This document shows positions 36,095 to 45,240 of a DNA stretch of 64,000 nt, piece after piece; position 1 is the stretch's first letter, and the number at the start of each line of letters is the position of its first letter. The notes beneath the pieces were generated by a model, which ran no database searches, was not told the DNA's origin, and worked only from the letters and a program-made list of their open reading frames with translations. A program made the position numbers and the translations under genes. The stretch is from Candidatus Raymondbacteria bacterium RIFOXYA2_FULL_49_16. GTDB lineage: Bacteria > Fibrobacterota > OXYB2-FULL-49-7 > XYB2-FULL-49-35. The stretch is from the NCBI GenBank assembly GCA_001789205.1, contig MFYT01000008.1, positions 1 to 64,000 on the forward strand. Reading direction: 5' to 3'.

Positions 36095-38164
36095 ATGTAC
36101 ACCATCGCGTATTATGCACCATGGCTTGGCGTATTGGGGCTGGTCGTCATTGCCCTTATTTCCATGTCCATTTCAAAGGCCGACGACGGCAATGATAAAA
36201 TGCGCCATATCGCTTCCCTTATTAAGGAAGGCGCCATGGCCTATATGTCACGCCAGCTCATCAATGTCGGCATCTTCATTGCTTGCGTTGTCATCCTGCT
36301 TGCCTTGTTTCTGAAACCCTATGGGATAGAGACCGCGATTGCCTATGCAGCTGGCGGCATCATTTCCATTTTATGCGGTTTCATCGGTATGCGCGCGGCC
36401 ACCAAGGCTAATGTACGCACAGCTGCGGCGGCGAATAAATTCGGCATGGCCAAAGCCCTCGCAATGGCTTTTAACGGCGGCGCGGTCATGGGACTCGCTG
36501 TTGCCAGCCTGGGTCTTATCGGCTTTGGCCTGCTCTACTGGTTCCTCATGACCAAATACGGAGCAGACGGAGATTATTCAAAACTAGCAATTATGAACGG
36601 TTTTGGCATGGGCGCAAGCTCAATTGCCCTGTTCATGAGGGTTGGCGGTGGTATCTATACTAAGTCTGCTGATGTGGGTGCGGACCTTGTCGGAAAGGTC
36701 GAAGCTGGCATTCCTGAAGACGATCCCCGAAATCCCGCGGTTATTGCTGACAATGTCGGCGACAATGTGGGTGATGTGGCAGGCATGGGCGCCGATCTTT
36801 TTGAAAGCTATTGCGGTTCCATTATTGCATCCATTGCCTTGGCAGCCACTACCTCAGCCACGGCCTCAATTTCTGGCTTGGCCATTTCAGCAAATCCAAT
36901 GGCCTTTGCCGCGTTTCCTATTCTTATCGCAGCGGTCGGTCTTATCGGCAGCCTCATCGCTGTTGCGTCAATGAAGATTCTCCAGCGCTCAAATCCGCCT
37001 TTGGCGCTCAGGGTTGCAACCTGGGTGGCTGCGGCAATTATGATTCTCCTTACATATGCTATCGCTTCATATCTTGGTATTGAACCGCGTTTTGCCCACC
37101 CGGTCGCTGCCGGATGTCTTATTGGCATCTGCATTGGCCTTCTTTCAGAATACTATACTTCAGGCAAACCCGTGCGCGATATTGCTGAATCAGCAAAGAC
37201 AGGTCCTGCAACCGTGATCATCGCCGGACTGGCCATTGGCATGGAATCCCTTATTCTGCCTGTTATTGGGATCTGCGTTGCCATGGGTATGAGCTACTAC
37301 TTTGCCGGTTTATACGGAATTGCACTTGCCGCAGTTGGCATGCTTGGTACAATTGGTGTAACCATGGCGGTCGATGCCTATGGTCCCATTGCCGACAATG
37401 CAGGCGGCATCAGCGAAATGAGCGAACTCGGTCCTGAAACCAGGGCGATAACCGATACGCTCGATTCTCTCGGCAATACAACAGCCGCCATTGGCAAAGG
37501 CTTTGCCATCGGTTCCGCGGCCCTCACAGCCCTAGCACTCTATGCGGCCTACAGTCTTGCGGCCGGAGTCCATCAGATTGATCTCACCAGCACACGTGTA
37601 GTTATTGGAATGTTTTTAGGCGGACTGGTGCCGTTCTTTGTCGCTTCTAGCACCATGCGTTCCGTAGGCGATGCTGCATTTGCAATGGTTGAGGAAGTCC
37701 GTCGCCAATTCCGCGAGATCAAAGGTCTTATGGAAGGTACGGGAAAGCCAGATACCGCCCGTTGCGTTGATATTGCCACCAAAGCTGCAATCAAGAAAAT
37801 GATGGCCCCTGGTATTGTCGCGGTTGCTTTCCCTGTTGTCGTTGGCTTCCTGCTTGGCAAAGAGGCTCTTGGCGGCGCGCTTGCGGGAGCAACACTTTGC
37901 GGAGTCATGGTCGCGCTGCTCATGGCAAATGCCGGTGGCGCGTGGGACAACGCGAAAAAGTACATTGAAGCTGGCAAGCTCGCGGGATTTGGCAAAAAGA
38001 GCGATCCGCACAAGGCGGCGGTTGTTGGCGATACAGTGGGCGATCCTTTTAAAGATACCTCGGGCCCGGCAATGAACATTCTGATAAAGCTCATGTCAAT
38101 AGTGAGCCTTGTCCTAGCCCCATTGCTTAAAAGCGCCACGCCTCTGTACAAGCTGTTCTATTAA
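36095..38164 (+). CDS. hppA: K+-dependent membrane-bound ion-pumping pyrophosphatase
   Basis: Hydrolyses PPi in the cytoplasm and pumps H+ or Na+ across the inner membrane (or makes PPi in reverse). It has 689 residues and about 16 helices. The substrate site is visible in [39 protein letters not shown] and the late [29 protein letters not shown] (460-469) has Ala and Gly where K+-independent enzymes have Lys and Thr, so this is the K+-dependent class; whether it moves Na+ or H+ cannot be settled by eye. GGAGGT stands four bases before ATG 36095. It lies 43 bases after ppdK, so it is probably co-transcribed. Confidence 0.95.
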   Translation: MYTIAYYAPWLGVLGLVVIALISMSISKADDGNDKMRHIASLIKEGAMAYMSRQLINVGIFIACVVILLALFLKPYGIETAIAYAAGGIISILCGFIGMRAATKANVRTAAAANKFGMAKALAMAFNGGAVMGLAVASLGLIGFGLLYWFLMTKYGADGDYSKLAIMNGFGMGASSIALFMRVGGGIYTKSADVGADLVGKVEAGIPEDDPRNPAVIADNVGDNVGDVAGMGADLFESYCGSIIASIALAATTSATASISGLAISANPMAFAAFPILIAAVGLIGSLIAVASMKILQRSNPPLALRVATWVAAAIMILLTYAIASYLGIEPRFAHPVAAGCLIGICIGLLSEYYTSGKPVRDIAESAKTGPATVIIAGLAIGMESLILPVIGICVAMGMSYYFAGLYGIALAAVGMLGTIGVTMAVDAYGPIADNAGGISEMSELGPETRAITDTLDSLGNTTAAIGKGFAIGSAALTALALYAAYSLAAGVHQIDLTSTRVVIGMFLGGLVPFFVASSTMRSVGDAAFAMVEEVRRQFREIKGLMEGTGKPDTARCVDIATKAAIKKMMAPGIVAVAFPVVVGFLLGKEALGGALAGATLCGVMVALLMANAGGAWDNAKKYIEAGKLAGFGKKSDPHKAAVVGDTVGDPFKDTSGPAMNILIKLMSIVSLVLAPLLKSATPLYKLFY

Positions 38165-38187
38165 GTAGCGTACGTTTGTGAATATGT

Positions 38188-38213
38188 GTGTGGCCGGTTT
38201 ATGCCGGCCATAC
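38188..38213 (+). other. intercistronic hairpin between hppA and adk
   Basis: A ten-pair stem (core GGCCGG-TTTATG-CCGGCC) begins 23 bases after the hppA stop. No T-run follows, so it is more likely an mRNA stability or processing element than a terminator. Confidence 0.45.
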
Positions 38214-38249
38214 TTGTTCTGGAACAATATCAGCACAAAGGAATTTAGC

Positions 38250-38894
38250 ATGAATATTATACTGTTTGGTCCTCCGGGCGTGGGCAAAGGCACCCAGGCT
38301 GCGCGCCTCAAAGAAGCCTACAATCTATTGCATCTTTCAACCGGAGAGGCGTTACGCGAAGAGGTAAAAAATCAGACCGAATTGGGCAAAAGAGCCAAGG
38401 AAGCCATGAATAAAGGTGAGCTTGTTTCCGATGAAATAGTCGTTGGCATTGTGATCAATACCATGGAAAAAGCTTCAGGTAAAAATGGCGTCATGCTCGA
38501 TGGTTTTCCCCGAAATATACCTCAGGCTCAGACCCTCGATGCGCTCCTGTCAAAGAGAAACATTACGATCGATCATGTGCTCAGTCTTGAGTCGGATCAG
38601 GAGATTATTCTGAAGAGGCTTGCGGGCCGGCGCTTCTGTAACAAGTGCGGCAAGGATTATAATATTTATTTTAATCCTCCCAAGGTAGAAGGCGAATGCG
38701 ACGCCTGCGAAGACGGCATTTTGGCGGCGCGCGCTGACGACAACGAGAAGGTCCATCTCGACCGTCTCAATGTCTATGCCAGCCAGACCGAACCGCTCAA
38801 GGAATACTATGCTAAAAAAGGCCTTCTCCGGCCCATTGATGGCATGGGCAGTCCGGACGAGGTTTTTGAGGAAGTGAAGAAGATCCTGAACTAG
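38250..38894 (+). CDS. adk: adenylate kinase (zinc-lid type)
   Basis: Catalyses 2 ADP <-> ATP + AMP. It is a 214-residue long-form enzyme. P-loop GPPGVGKGT at residues 7-15, AMP-binding LSTGEALRE, DGFPRN in the core, and a LID carrying four cysteines, CNKCG then CDACEDG, which bind zinc in many non-enteric Adk proteins. The ATG at 38250 is preceded by AAAGGA; 24 upstream in-frame codons cross the intercistronic hairpin and are rejected. Placed after ppdK and hppA, it would recycle the AMP handled by PPDK. A terminator follows 24 bases after the stop. Confidence 0.96.
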   Translation: MNIILFGPPGVGKGTQAARLKEAYNLLHLSTGEALREEVKNQTELGKRAKEAMNKGELVSDEIVVGIVINTMEKASGKNGVMLDGFPRNIPQAQTLDALLSKRNITIDHVLSLESDQEIILKRLAGRRFCNKCGKDYNIYFNPPKVEGECDACEDGILAARADDNEKVHLDRLNVYASQTEPLKEYYAKKGLLRPIDGMGSPDEVFEEVKKILN

Positions 38895-38918
38895 CCATCA
38901 ATAATTCAGCTCTAAAAC

Positions 38919-38948
38919 AAAGAAGAGGGCCCCCCCCCCTTCTTTTTA
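38919..38948 (+). terminator. terminator of the ppdK-hppA-adk operon
   Basis: AAAGAAG and CTTCTTT form the base of the stem and GGG/CCC the top, with a loop inside a run of ten C residues (38930-38939). It ends in CTTTTTA. Confidence 0.75.
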
Positions 38949-38961
38949 TTATTTTAAGGCC

Positions 38962-39702
38962 ATGCTCTGGATATATTCCCTTGTCAGCGTTGTCCTTGTC
39001 AGTCTTATTTCCCTGGCCGGTATTCTCACAATAGTGATACGCAAGGAGCAATTGGGCAAGATACTCAATTTCCTCGTCGCTTTTGCGGTTGGCGCTTTGT
39101 TCGGCGACGCCTTCATCCATCTTCTACCCGAGGCGTTTGAAAAAATCCCCTCGCATCTTCTTGTCGGGCTGTATGTCATCGCCGGTTTTTTGCTTTTTTT
39201 CATGATCGAAAAATTCATCCGCTGGCGGCACTTTACCATGCCGCATACTGAACATGTAAAGCCGGTCGTAGCGCTCAACCTTATTGGCGATGCTGTTCAT
39301 AATTTCATTGATGGCATGCTTATAGCTGGAAGTTTCATGGTCGACTTTCACGTGGGCATTGCGACCACCATAGCGATAGTGTTGCACGAAATACCCCAGG
39401 AGCTAGGCGATTTCGCTATTTTGATAAAGGGCGGATTGTCCGTGAAAAAGGCGCTGATGCTTAACCTGCTAACGGCCCTTACCGCAGTTGCCGGCACTGT
39501 AATGACCCTTGTGGTCGGTTCGTTTATCGGTTCTTTTTCAATCGTTCTGCTTCCCATAACCGCTGGCAGCTTTTTGTATATCGCAGGTCCGGATCTTATT
39601 CCAGAACTTCACGCAGAGACCAAGCCTTCCTCGGCGCTCTGGCAGTTCATCGCCATCGTAGTGGGAGTGGGGATTATGGTCGCTTTGACGCTACTTGAGT
39701 AG
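38962..39702 (+). CDS. ZIP-family divalent metal transporter
   Basis: A 246-residue inner-membrane protein with eight predicted helices that imports zinc or another divalent metal. The metal-site helices are clear: LIGDAVHNFIDGMLIA (TM4, H-N-x-x-D) and TTIAIVLHEIPQELGDFAIL (TM5, H-E-x-P-x-E). The FGDAFIHLLPEAFE segment in TM2 is also typical. The loop between TM3 and TM4 is short, with a modest histidine cluster (RWRHFTMPHTEH). AAGG lies just before the ATG. The 3' end overlaps that of the convergent beta-helix gene by 12 bases. Confidence 0.9.
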   Translation: MLWIYSLVSVVLVSLISLAGILTIVIRKEQLGKILNFLVAFAVGALFGDAFIHLLPEAFEKIPSHLLVGLYVIAGFLLFFMIEKFIRWRHFTMPHTEHVKPVVALNLIGDAVHNFIDGMLIAGSFMVDFHVGIATTIAIVLHEIPQELGDFAILIKGGLSVKKALMLNLLTALTAVAGTVMTLVVGSFIGSFSIVLLPITAGSFLYIAGPDLIPELHAETKPSSALWQFIAIVVGVGIMVALTLLE

Positions 39703-41187
39703 CGTTGCCCGTACGCTTTTAGATGCTCCTGTATTGCCTGTGGAAACAATCACAAATATTCCCGAAGGCAGGGCGGAAGCGTCCCAGGTGGCGCAGCCGT
39801 TCTTCAGGTTTGTTGTCAAATCCGCTACCATTCGACCGGCAGTGTCAAATACGCGGAGCGTTGCCGGTTCATATGAATTCATATGAATGGTCAGTACCGG
39901 GTTAAAGGGGTTTGGGCTAACAGAGAGACTTGTCTCAGCGCTTCTTGGCACAATGGATTCAATGGCATCCGCGGGAGTATATTCATCCGCTCCAATGTCC
40001 GGCGTGGCGTCGATTGAATCACGGGTCTGCTTGTCCCAGTCATCGACAAGGGAGGCGCCCAGGATCATGCCTTTGTTAATGGCTGCTGTGGCAGTGGGCA
40101 AAAGGTGAAAGTCGTTCAGCGCCCTGCTTTGAAAGATAAAAGCCCCTACTATATACCGCAGATTGTGCGATGTGTCGGGCATGATGCCGCCGTTGAGTAA
40201 AACACCGCCATACACAATGGTGTTTTTTATTTCATTGCCGCTCCCATTCTGGTACAGGTGAATAGTGCGGGAATAGGTCGCGTCAGAACTGTATATCGTG
40301 TTGTTGTAAACTTTAACATTTGAACAATAACATAGTTCAAGCCCGATGTATGCGCCGCGGTTGATAATGTTGTTGCGTATGATGGCGCTATCTACATCGT
40401 TGCTGCCCGACGGATTGCCAAAGCAGATGCTGCGGTCGCAGCCGATAAACATGTTGCGCTCCACGGTCATGTTCGTGTTGCCCTGCCACCAGAAAATCCC
40501 GCCGCGGCCGCCAGCGGACGCGCCTTTTATGTTTTTGAAATAAGAATCGCTCACGATCCATCCGCTGCCGTTCATGATGTCCATGCCCGCAATGTAATTG
40601 CCCGCGTCATGGGCACCGCAACGGTCCGCGGCTGGGACCTTGTTGTCCTCAAAATGGCAGTAACGGATGGTCCAATTTTGCGGATTATAGGCCGAGCCGC
40701 CTTTGATCATACGCTCACCGATATTTATGAACCGCATGTTATGTAGCAGTATGTTGTCCGCGTTTGCATGCTCTATTTTTAAACCGTGGCAGCGCGATTC
40801 CATGATGGTAAAGTCCGCAAGGGTAATGTTGCCGCTATAGAGAACAAACATTTCCTCGTCTACGTTTGTGCAGCTTTCAAAGCCCCTGCCTTGGACCAGC
40901 ACCTTGGTCGGATCGCCCGATTCTCCGCGTATGGTGATGTTTGCCACGTCAAGGCTCATCGGCTCATAACCTGCCATAAGGTAGGTACCGTCTTTGAGGA
41001 GGATGGTGCGACCAGAGGTGGCGCTGTTTATTGCCTGGTTGAACGTTGCTGCGGTAGAGCAACGCACAACAGTTCCGGATGGCACAGGAAGAGTGGGGAC
41101 TGTTTTGCCGTCAGCGGTAGTGTAAGCGCTTAAATGAATTGGGATAAAAAAAAGACCGGTCAGTCCAATAATATAAAGAGCTTTCAT
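39691..41187 (-). CDS. secreted beta-helix protein with C-terminal sorting-type domain
   Basis: A 498-residue exported protein. Signal peptide at residues 1-21, then a right-handed parallel beta-helix of about 350 residues (ITLADFTIMESRCHGLKIEH, NWTIRYCHFEDNK, NGSGWIVSDSYFKNI, VKVYNNTIYSSDA). It resembles the polysaccharide lyase/chondroitinase-B fold, and a DGTYLMAG opening is usual there. The last 75 residues (SVSPNPFNPVLTIHMNSYEP ... LRVFDTAGRMV ... GIFVIVS) match the FlgD-like/type A C-terminal domain that directs secretion or surface attachment in FCB-group bacteria. A lyase or binding role on polysaccharide is likely but no catalytic residues can be named. AAGGGGAT precedes the ATG. Confidence 0.78.
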   Translation of the reverse strand: MKALYIIGLTGLFFIPIHLSAYTTADGKTVPTLPVPSGTVVRCSTAATFNQAINSATSGRTILLKDGTYLMAGYEPMSLDVANITIRGESGDPTKVLVQGRGFESCTNVDEEMFVLYSGNITLADFTIMESRCHGLKIEHANADNILLHNMRFINIGERMIKGGSAYNPQNWTIRYCHFEDNKVPAADRCGAHDAGNYIAGMDIMNGSGWIVSDSYFKNIKGASAGGRGGIFWWQGNTNMTVERNMFIGCDRSICFGNPSGSNDVDSAIIRNNIINRGAYIGLELCYCSNVKVYNNTIYSSDATYSRTIHLYQNGSGNEIKNTIVYGGVLLNGGIMPDTSHNLRYIVGAFIFQSRALNDFHLLPTATAAINKGMILGASLVDDWDKQTRDSIDATPDIGADEYTPADAIESIVPRSAETSLSVSPNPFNPVLTIHMNSYEPATLRVFDTAGRMVADLTTNLKNGCATWDASALPSGIFVIVSTGNTGASKSVRATLLK

Positions 41188-41274
41188 AATGTATCCCCTT
41201 TCCCCCTGTTTTATGGTTTTAAATCTATAACGTTAAGATACATTATTTTTTAAAATGATGCAAATAATCGGGTA

Positions 41275-41303
41275 TTGACTTTTTTTTGTATATACTGTAT
41301 ATT
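41275..41303 (+). promoter_or_regulatory. lexA promoter
   Basis: TTGACT (41275-41280), a 17-base spacer and TATATT (41298-41303). The -10 hexamer lies inside the LexA operator, so repressor binding would block RNA polymerase directly. Confidence 0.75.
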
Positions 41304-41312
41304 TATACAGCA
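41293..41312. promoter_or_regulatory. LexA operator (SOS box)
   Basis: TACTGTATATTTATACAGCA contains the perfect palindrome CTGTATA-TT-TATACAG (41295-41310). This is the gammaproteobacterial CTGT-N8-ACAG type. It covers the lexA -10 region, giving classical autoregulation. Confidence 0.85.
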
Positions 41313-41326
41313 TAAAGGAGAAGTTC

Positions 41327-41950
41327 ATGGAACAGCTCACAAAACACCAGGAAAACGTCCTAGAATTTATCGAATCTTATTATGCCACAATCGGTTGCGC
41401 GCCAACATTCAGCGAAATAGCGGATAATTTCAAATTCCGCTCCCTCAATGCGGTTACAGACTATGTGACTGTACTGCGGAAAAAGGGCTACATTGACTTT
41501 GAACCGGGCAAAAGCCGGGCAATTGTACCAAAGCGCGTCAAAAGGCTTACAGAGGCCCAGCAAAGGCCTATTCCCATTTTAGGCGCCATTGCCGCGGGCA
41601 AACCCATAGACGCAATTGAAAACATCGAGGCCGACCTCGACCTGCAGCAATTGAGTTTTGATAATGTCGCAGGCGATAAATTCGCTTTGCGGGTAAAGGG
41701 CGATTCCATGATCGGCCGCGGCATACACGATGGCGATATTGTCGTGGTCAAAAAACAGAAAACCGTCAACCCCAACGATGTCGCTGTTGTGCGCATAGGA
41801 AACGAGGCCACGCTCAAGTATGTAAGAAAAGACAAAGGCAATGTTTTTCTAGTGCCGGACAATCCAACCATGGAACCATTTTTGGCATCACCGGACAGCG
41901 ATTTCGAGATATTGGGGAAAGTAATGGGGCTGGTGAGAAAAAAAATTTAA
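41327..41950 (+). CDS. lexA: SOS repressor LexA
   Basis: A 207-residue repressor of the SOS regulon. N-terminal winged helix (residues 1-68) with LTKHQENVLEFIESYY and PTFSEIADNFKFRSLNAV; the recognition helix carries RSLNAV in place of the enteric RSPNAA. C-terminal S24 peptidase domain: self-cleavage site Ala90-Gly91 in GAIAAGKP, nucleophile Ser127 in GDSMIGRG, and Lys164 in ATLKYV. AAAGGAG precedes the ATG by seven bases. The operator lies on its own promoter. dnaE2 follows after 152 bases, with two hairpins between, so the mutagenesis genes are probably partly read from the lexA promoter. Confidence 0.97.
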   Translation: MEQLTKHQENVLEFIESYYATIGCAPTFSEIADNFKFRSLNAVTDYVTVLRKKGYIDFEPGKSRAIVPKRVKRLTEAQQRPIPILGAIAAGKPIDAIENIEADLDLQQLSFDNVAGDKFALRVKGDSMIGRGIHDGDIVVVKKQKTVNPNDVAVVRIGNEATLKYVRKDKGNVFLVPDNPTMEPFLASPDSDFEILGKVMGLVRKKI

Positions 41951-41958
41951 AGGCTATT

Positions 41959-41998
41959 GGCCACGGCCCTTCGACTTTGCTCAGGGGCCGTGGCTTTT
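41959..41998 (+). repeat. REP-like hairpin 1, possible lexA terminator
   Basis: GCCACGGCCC (41960-41969) and GGGCCGTGGC (41985-41994) form a perfect ten-pair stem around the loop TTCGACTTTGCTCAG. TTTT follows, so on the plus strand it can also terminate lexA. The loop sequence is shared, inverted, with the hairpin at 42051-42080. Confidence 0.7.
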
Positions 41999-42050
41999 GA
42001 CGTTCAGTTGTTGCTACTGGGTAGTTCATTATTCGTTAAAAATGTCATAC

Positions 42051-42080
42051 GCGCTCGTTGAGCGGAGTCGAAACGAGCGC
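42051..42080 (-). repeat. REP-like hairpin 2, inverted relative to hairpin 1
   Basis: GCGCTCGTT and AACGAGCGC form a nine-pair stem around GAGCGGAGTCGA. Its reverse complement TCGACTCCGCTC matches the loop core TCGACTTTGCTC of hairpin 1, although the stems differ. No T-run follows. Confidence 0.7.
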
Positions 42081-42102
42081 CTGTGTCTAGGTATGGATAA
42101 TT

Positions 42103-45100
42103 ATGAGTGCCTTCATTCATCTTCACCTTCACTCAGAGTTTTCATTCCACTCCGGTGTTGCCTCTGTGGAGGCACTGGTTAAAAAGGCTGTTGCATTGGG
42201 CATGCCCTCGCTTGCCCTTACCGATACCGACCGTATGAGTGGCCTCATTCTCTTTTACAAATCCTGCCTCGAATACAACATCAAGCCAATCCTTGGCGTT
42301 GAACTCACCAATCCAAATGCGCCGACCGAACATGTGGTCGTACTGGTAAAAAACAGCAGCGGCTATGGAGACTTGTGCGAATTGACTACCAAACGCCATC
42401 TTGAGGAAAAGACATTTTTATTTGAGCGCATATTCAGCGCTTTTTTCCCAAATCTTTTCCTGCTTACGCATACGCCCGCGCTTTTGCGCATGCTCGCCAA
42501 TACGCCCAACAGGCAGAACGTGTATGGAGAGCTGATCAACTGGGACAAGAAATCCCGTGCGTGCAGCAGGGAAGTCGAAGCAGTTGCCCGCGAATTCGCT
42601 ATACCGCTTGTTGCCGCAAACAATGTGCATTTTATTGAAAAAAGCGATTGGGAAACGCATCGGATACTCAAGGCAATAGGCCTTGGGTCTGCGCTTTCCC
42701 GGCTGGGAGAGGAGGAGTATGTTCCGGAAAAGGCCTGTTTCAGAAGCGGGAAGGAGATGCACGGTCTTTTCCCAAATCATACGGAAGCGCTTTTGAATAC
42801 ACAGCGCATTGCAGACAACTGCAAGGTGGATCTGGTGCTGGGTTCGTGGATATTGCCGCGTATTGAAGTGTCTGGTGGCCAGTTGCCCGAAGAACATCTC
42901 AAGGAATCAGCATACAGGGGACTGGAAACAAATTATGCAGACACAGCTGAATACGACAAGGCAAAGGCAATTCAGGACAAAGAGCTTGCTGTAATAAACA
43001 AGCTGGGCTATGCCTCGTATTTTCTCATGGTAAAACAGATACGCGACTGGGCAAACAACAGGCTTGCGCATGGCTATCGCAGAGCAAACGACTGTACGCT
43101 TATGCGTGGATCAGCTGCAAACAGCATCACTTTCTACAATATAGGCGCAAGTGACCTTGATCCAATAAAATACAATCTTTATTTCGAGCGTTTTCTTAAC
43201 GAAGAACGGGCTGATCCTCCTGATGCTGACCTTGATTTTGGCTGGGACGAGCGCGATGCGGCCTTTGATTATTTTACGCAAACATGGGGTTCGGACCGCG
43301 TGGCAGTCATGTGCACTACAAATCGCATGCGAAACAGGGCTGCCTTCAGAGAGACAGCCAAGGTTTTTGGGTTAAGCGAAGAACAGGTAAGCGCCCTTTT
43401 CGATTCACGCGATATGCCTGTTGATGATCCTGATATCAGAAAGATCATGTACTATGCTGAGAAAATAACCGGAAAGCCCCGTTTTCTGGGACAGCACCCT
43501 GGCGGCATTATTGTCACCAACGACCCCATCTGGCGCCATGTCGCGTGTGAACGTTCGGGCGGAGCAAAAAACCGGGTTATCACTCAGATCGACATGCATT
43601 CAGGCACCGATGACTTGGGACTCATTAAATTCGATATTTTGGGCAATGGCAGTCTTTCGGTTCTGCGCGATACCCTCACACAACTGAAGGAACAAGGACA
43701 CGAAGATCCCCGCGTATGGGACAATGAACACGTGCGCACCAATCCTGCGGTATGCCGGCTTATTGCAAACGGTCTCACCAGAGGCATCTTTTATATCGAA
43801 TCTCCTGCCCAGATAAAACTCAACCGCAAGGCAATGGCAGGCACCTTTGAGGAGATCGGTATCACCTCCAGTGCTGTGCGGCCCGCGGGCGCTGCTTCAA
43901 CAAAAACCTTTGTCGAACGCCACCGCAAACTCAAGCAGGGTGTTGTAGACTGGGAATACCTTCACCCGTCGCTCAGGCCGCTGTTGTCCGAAACCCACGA
44001 CTGCCTCATCTATCAGGAGGATGTGATAAAAGTGTGCCATGAGGTGGCTGGCCTCAATTTTAAACAGGCCGACAGGGTGCGCAAAATAATGAACAGCATG
44101 CACTACGGCAAACCCCATGATTACGATGCCGTTGCCTGCGAATTCCTCAACGGATGTGCTGAGCACAGCGGTCTTACGCAAACGCAGGCCATGGAACTGT
44201 GGGAGAGGGTCTGTTCTTTTTCCGGCTTTTCCTTCTGCAAGTCGCACAGTCTCAGCTATGCCCAACTCTCATTCAAGTGCGCCTATCTCAAGGCCCATTT
44301 TCCAGCCCAGTTTCTTGCAGCTGTTGTTTCCAATAACCACGGCTTCTATGCTACCTCAGTTTATCTCAATGAAGCGCGTTGTTTTGGTATACGCATCCAG
44401 CAGCTCGACATTAACAAGAGCGATGCGAGTTATGTGGGTAGGGGGCAATTTATGATACCAGGCCTCATGCATATCAAGGGCCTTGGCCATGCCACCATAC
44501 ATCAGTGCGTGGAAGAACGCGCAACGCAGGGCCGCTATGCCAATCTCATCGATTTTCTTCTGCGTACGCGTGCGGGTCTCAAGGAGACAGAGATTCTCAT
44601 AAAAACCGGGTGTTTTGACGGTTTCAATATGAATCATCCCGAACTTCTTTCCCTGCTTCATGCCGAATATGGCAAAATACGCAGGGATAGCAGCGGGCTT
44701 TTCGACTATGCGCAGAATTTCAGGGACGAGTTTCATCCGGGCCTTGCAGACTATTCGTTTACCCAACGCTGTCTCAATGAACTTGAAATACTTGGTTTCA
44801 TGCTTTCAGGCAATATTCTTTCCATTCTCGATCTCCATCCTGCGTCAAAGACTGCTGTACCTGCGGCTGACATATGCCGCTACGCAGGCAGGCGGGTCAA
44901 GCTTCTCGGCTGGCCCATTACCGCGCGGCCGCATCATATTCCCGACCGTGGAGAAATGAAATTTATTACTGTTGAGGACAATTCTGGATGCGCGGACATT
45001 GTTCTCTGGCCCGAGGCATATACGAAATATGCTCATGTGACACACGGGCCAGGACCCTATGAAATTTTTGGCAGGGTGAAGGAAGAGTGGGACACTTATT

Positions 45101-45240
45101 CGGTCTTTGTCGAAAAGATGAGCGCAGTCACCTGGTCGCCTGTTCAAATCGATTTTGAACGGGCTGCCGGCCGTTTGAGGGATTCTTACAGGAGTTTTGC
45201 ACGTGAACCAATTGTCAGGCCAACTGTTGTTGCGGCCTAG
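42103..45240 (+). CDS. dnaE2: error-prone DNA polymerase DnaE2/ImuC
   Basis: A 1045-residue C-family polymerase used for damage-induced mutagenic synthesis. N-terminal PHP domain (HLHLHSEFSFHSGVASVEAL), polymerase palm with the catalytic PDADLDF (Asp374, Asp376, Asp378), fingers, helix-hairpin-helix region (LIDFLLRTRAGLKETEILIK) and a C-terminal OB fold (VKLLGWPITARPHHIP, then MKFITVEDNSGCADIVLWPE). At 1045 residues it is shorter than replicative DnaE (about 1160) and lacks the C-terminal tau-binding part, as usual for DnaE2. It follows lexA and overlaps the imuB-like gene. No LexA box of its own was seen upstream. A weak ribosome-binding site (AGG, 11 bases) precedes the ATG. Confidence 0.93.
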   Translation: MSAFIHLHLHSEFSFHSGVASVEALVKKAVALGMPSLALTDTDRMSGLILFYKSCLEYNIKPILGVELTNPNAPTEHVVVLVKNSSGYGDLCELTTKRHLEEKTFLFERIFSAFFPNLFLLTHTPALLRMLANTPNRQNVYGELINWDKKSRACSREVEAVAREFAIPLVAANNVHFIEKSDWETHRILKAIGLGSALSRLGEEEYVPEKACFRSGKEMHGLFPNHTEALLNTQRIADNCKVDLVLGSWILPRIEVSGGQLPEEHLKESAYRGLETNYADTAEYDKAKAIQDKELAVINKLGYASYFLMVKQIRDWANNRLAHGYRRANDCTLMRGSAANSITFYNIGASDLDPIKYNLYFERFLNEERADPPDADLDFGWDERDAAFDYFTQTWGSDRVAVMCTTNRMRNRAAFRETAKVFGLSEEQVSALFDSRDMPVDDPDIRKIMYYAEKITGKPRFLGQHPGGIIVTNDPIWRHVACERSGGAKNRVITQIDMHSGTDDLGLIKFDILGNGSLSVLRDTLTQLKEQGHEDPRVWDNEHVRTNPAVCRLIANGLTRGIFYIESPAQIKLNRKAMAGTFEEIGITSSAVRPAGAASTKTFVERHRKLKQGVVDWEYLHPSLRPLLSETHDCLIYQEDVIKVCHEVAGLNFKQADRVRKIMNSMHYGKPHDYDAVACEFLNGCAEHSGLTQTQAMELWERVCSFSGFSFCKSHSLSYAQLSFKCAYLKAHFPAQFLAAVVSNNHGFYATSVYLNEARCFGIRIQQLDINKSDASYVGRGQFMIPGLMHIKGLGHATIHQCVEERATQGRYANLIDFLLRTRAGLKETEILIKTGCFDGFNMNHPELLSLLHAEYGKIRRDSSGLFDYAQNFRDEFHPGLADYSFTQRCLNELEILGFMLSGNILSILDLHPASKTAVPAADICRYAGRRVKLLGWPITARPHHIPDRGEMKFITVEDNSGCADIVLWPEAYTKYAHVTHGPGPYEIFGRVKEEWDTYSVFVEKMSAVTWSPVQIDFERAAGRLRDSYRSFAREPIVRPTVVAA

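Noticed and set aside
41951-42102. Second LexA box in front of dnaE2
   Set aside because: No CTGT-N8-ACAG or near variant is present; only the REP-like hairpins are there.
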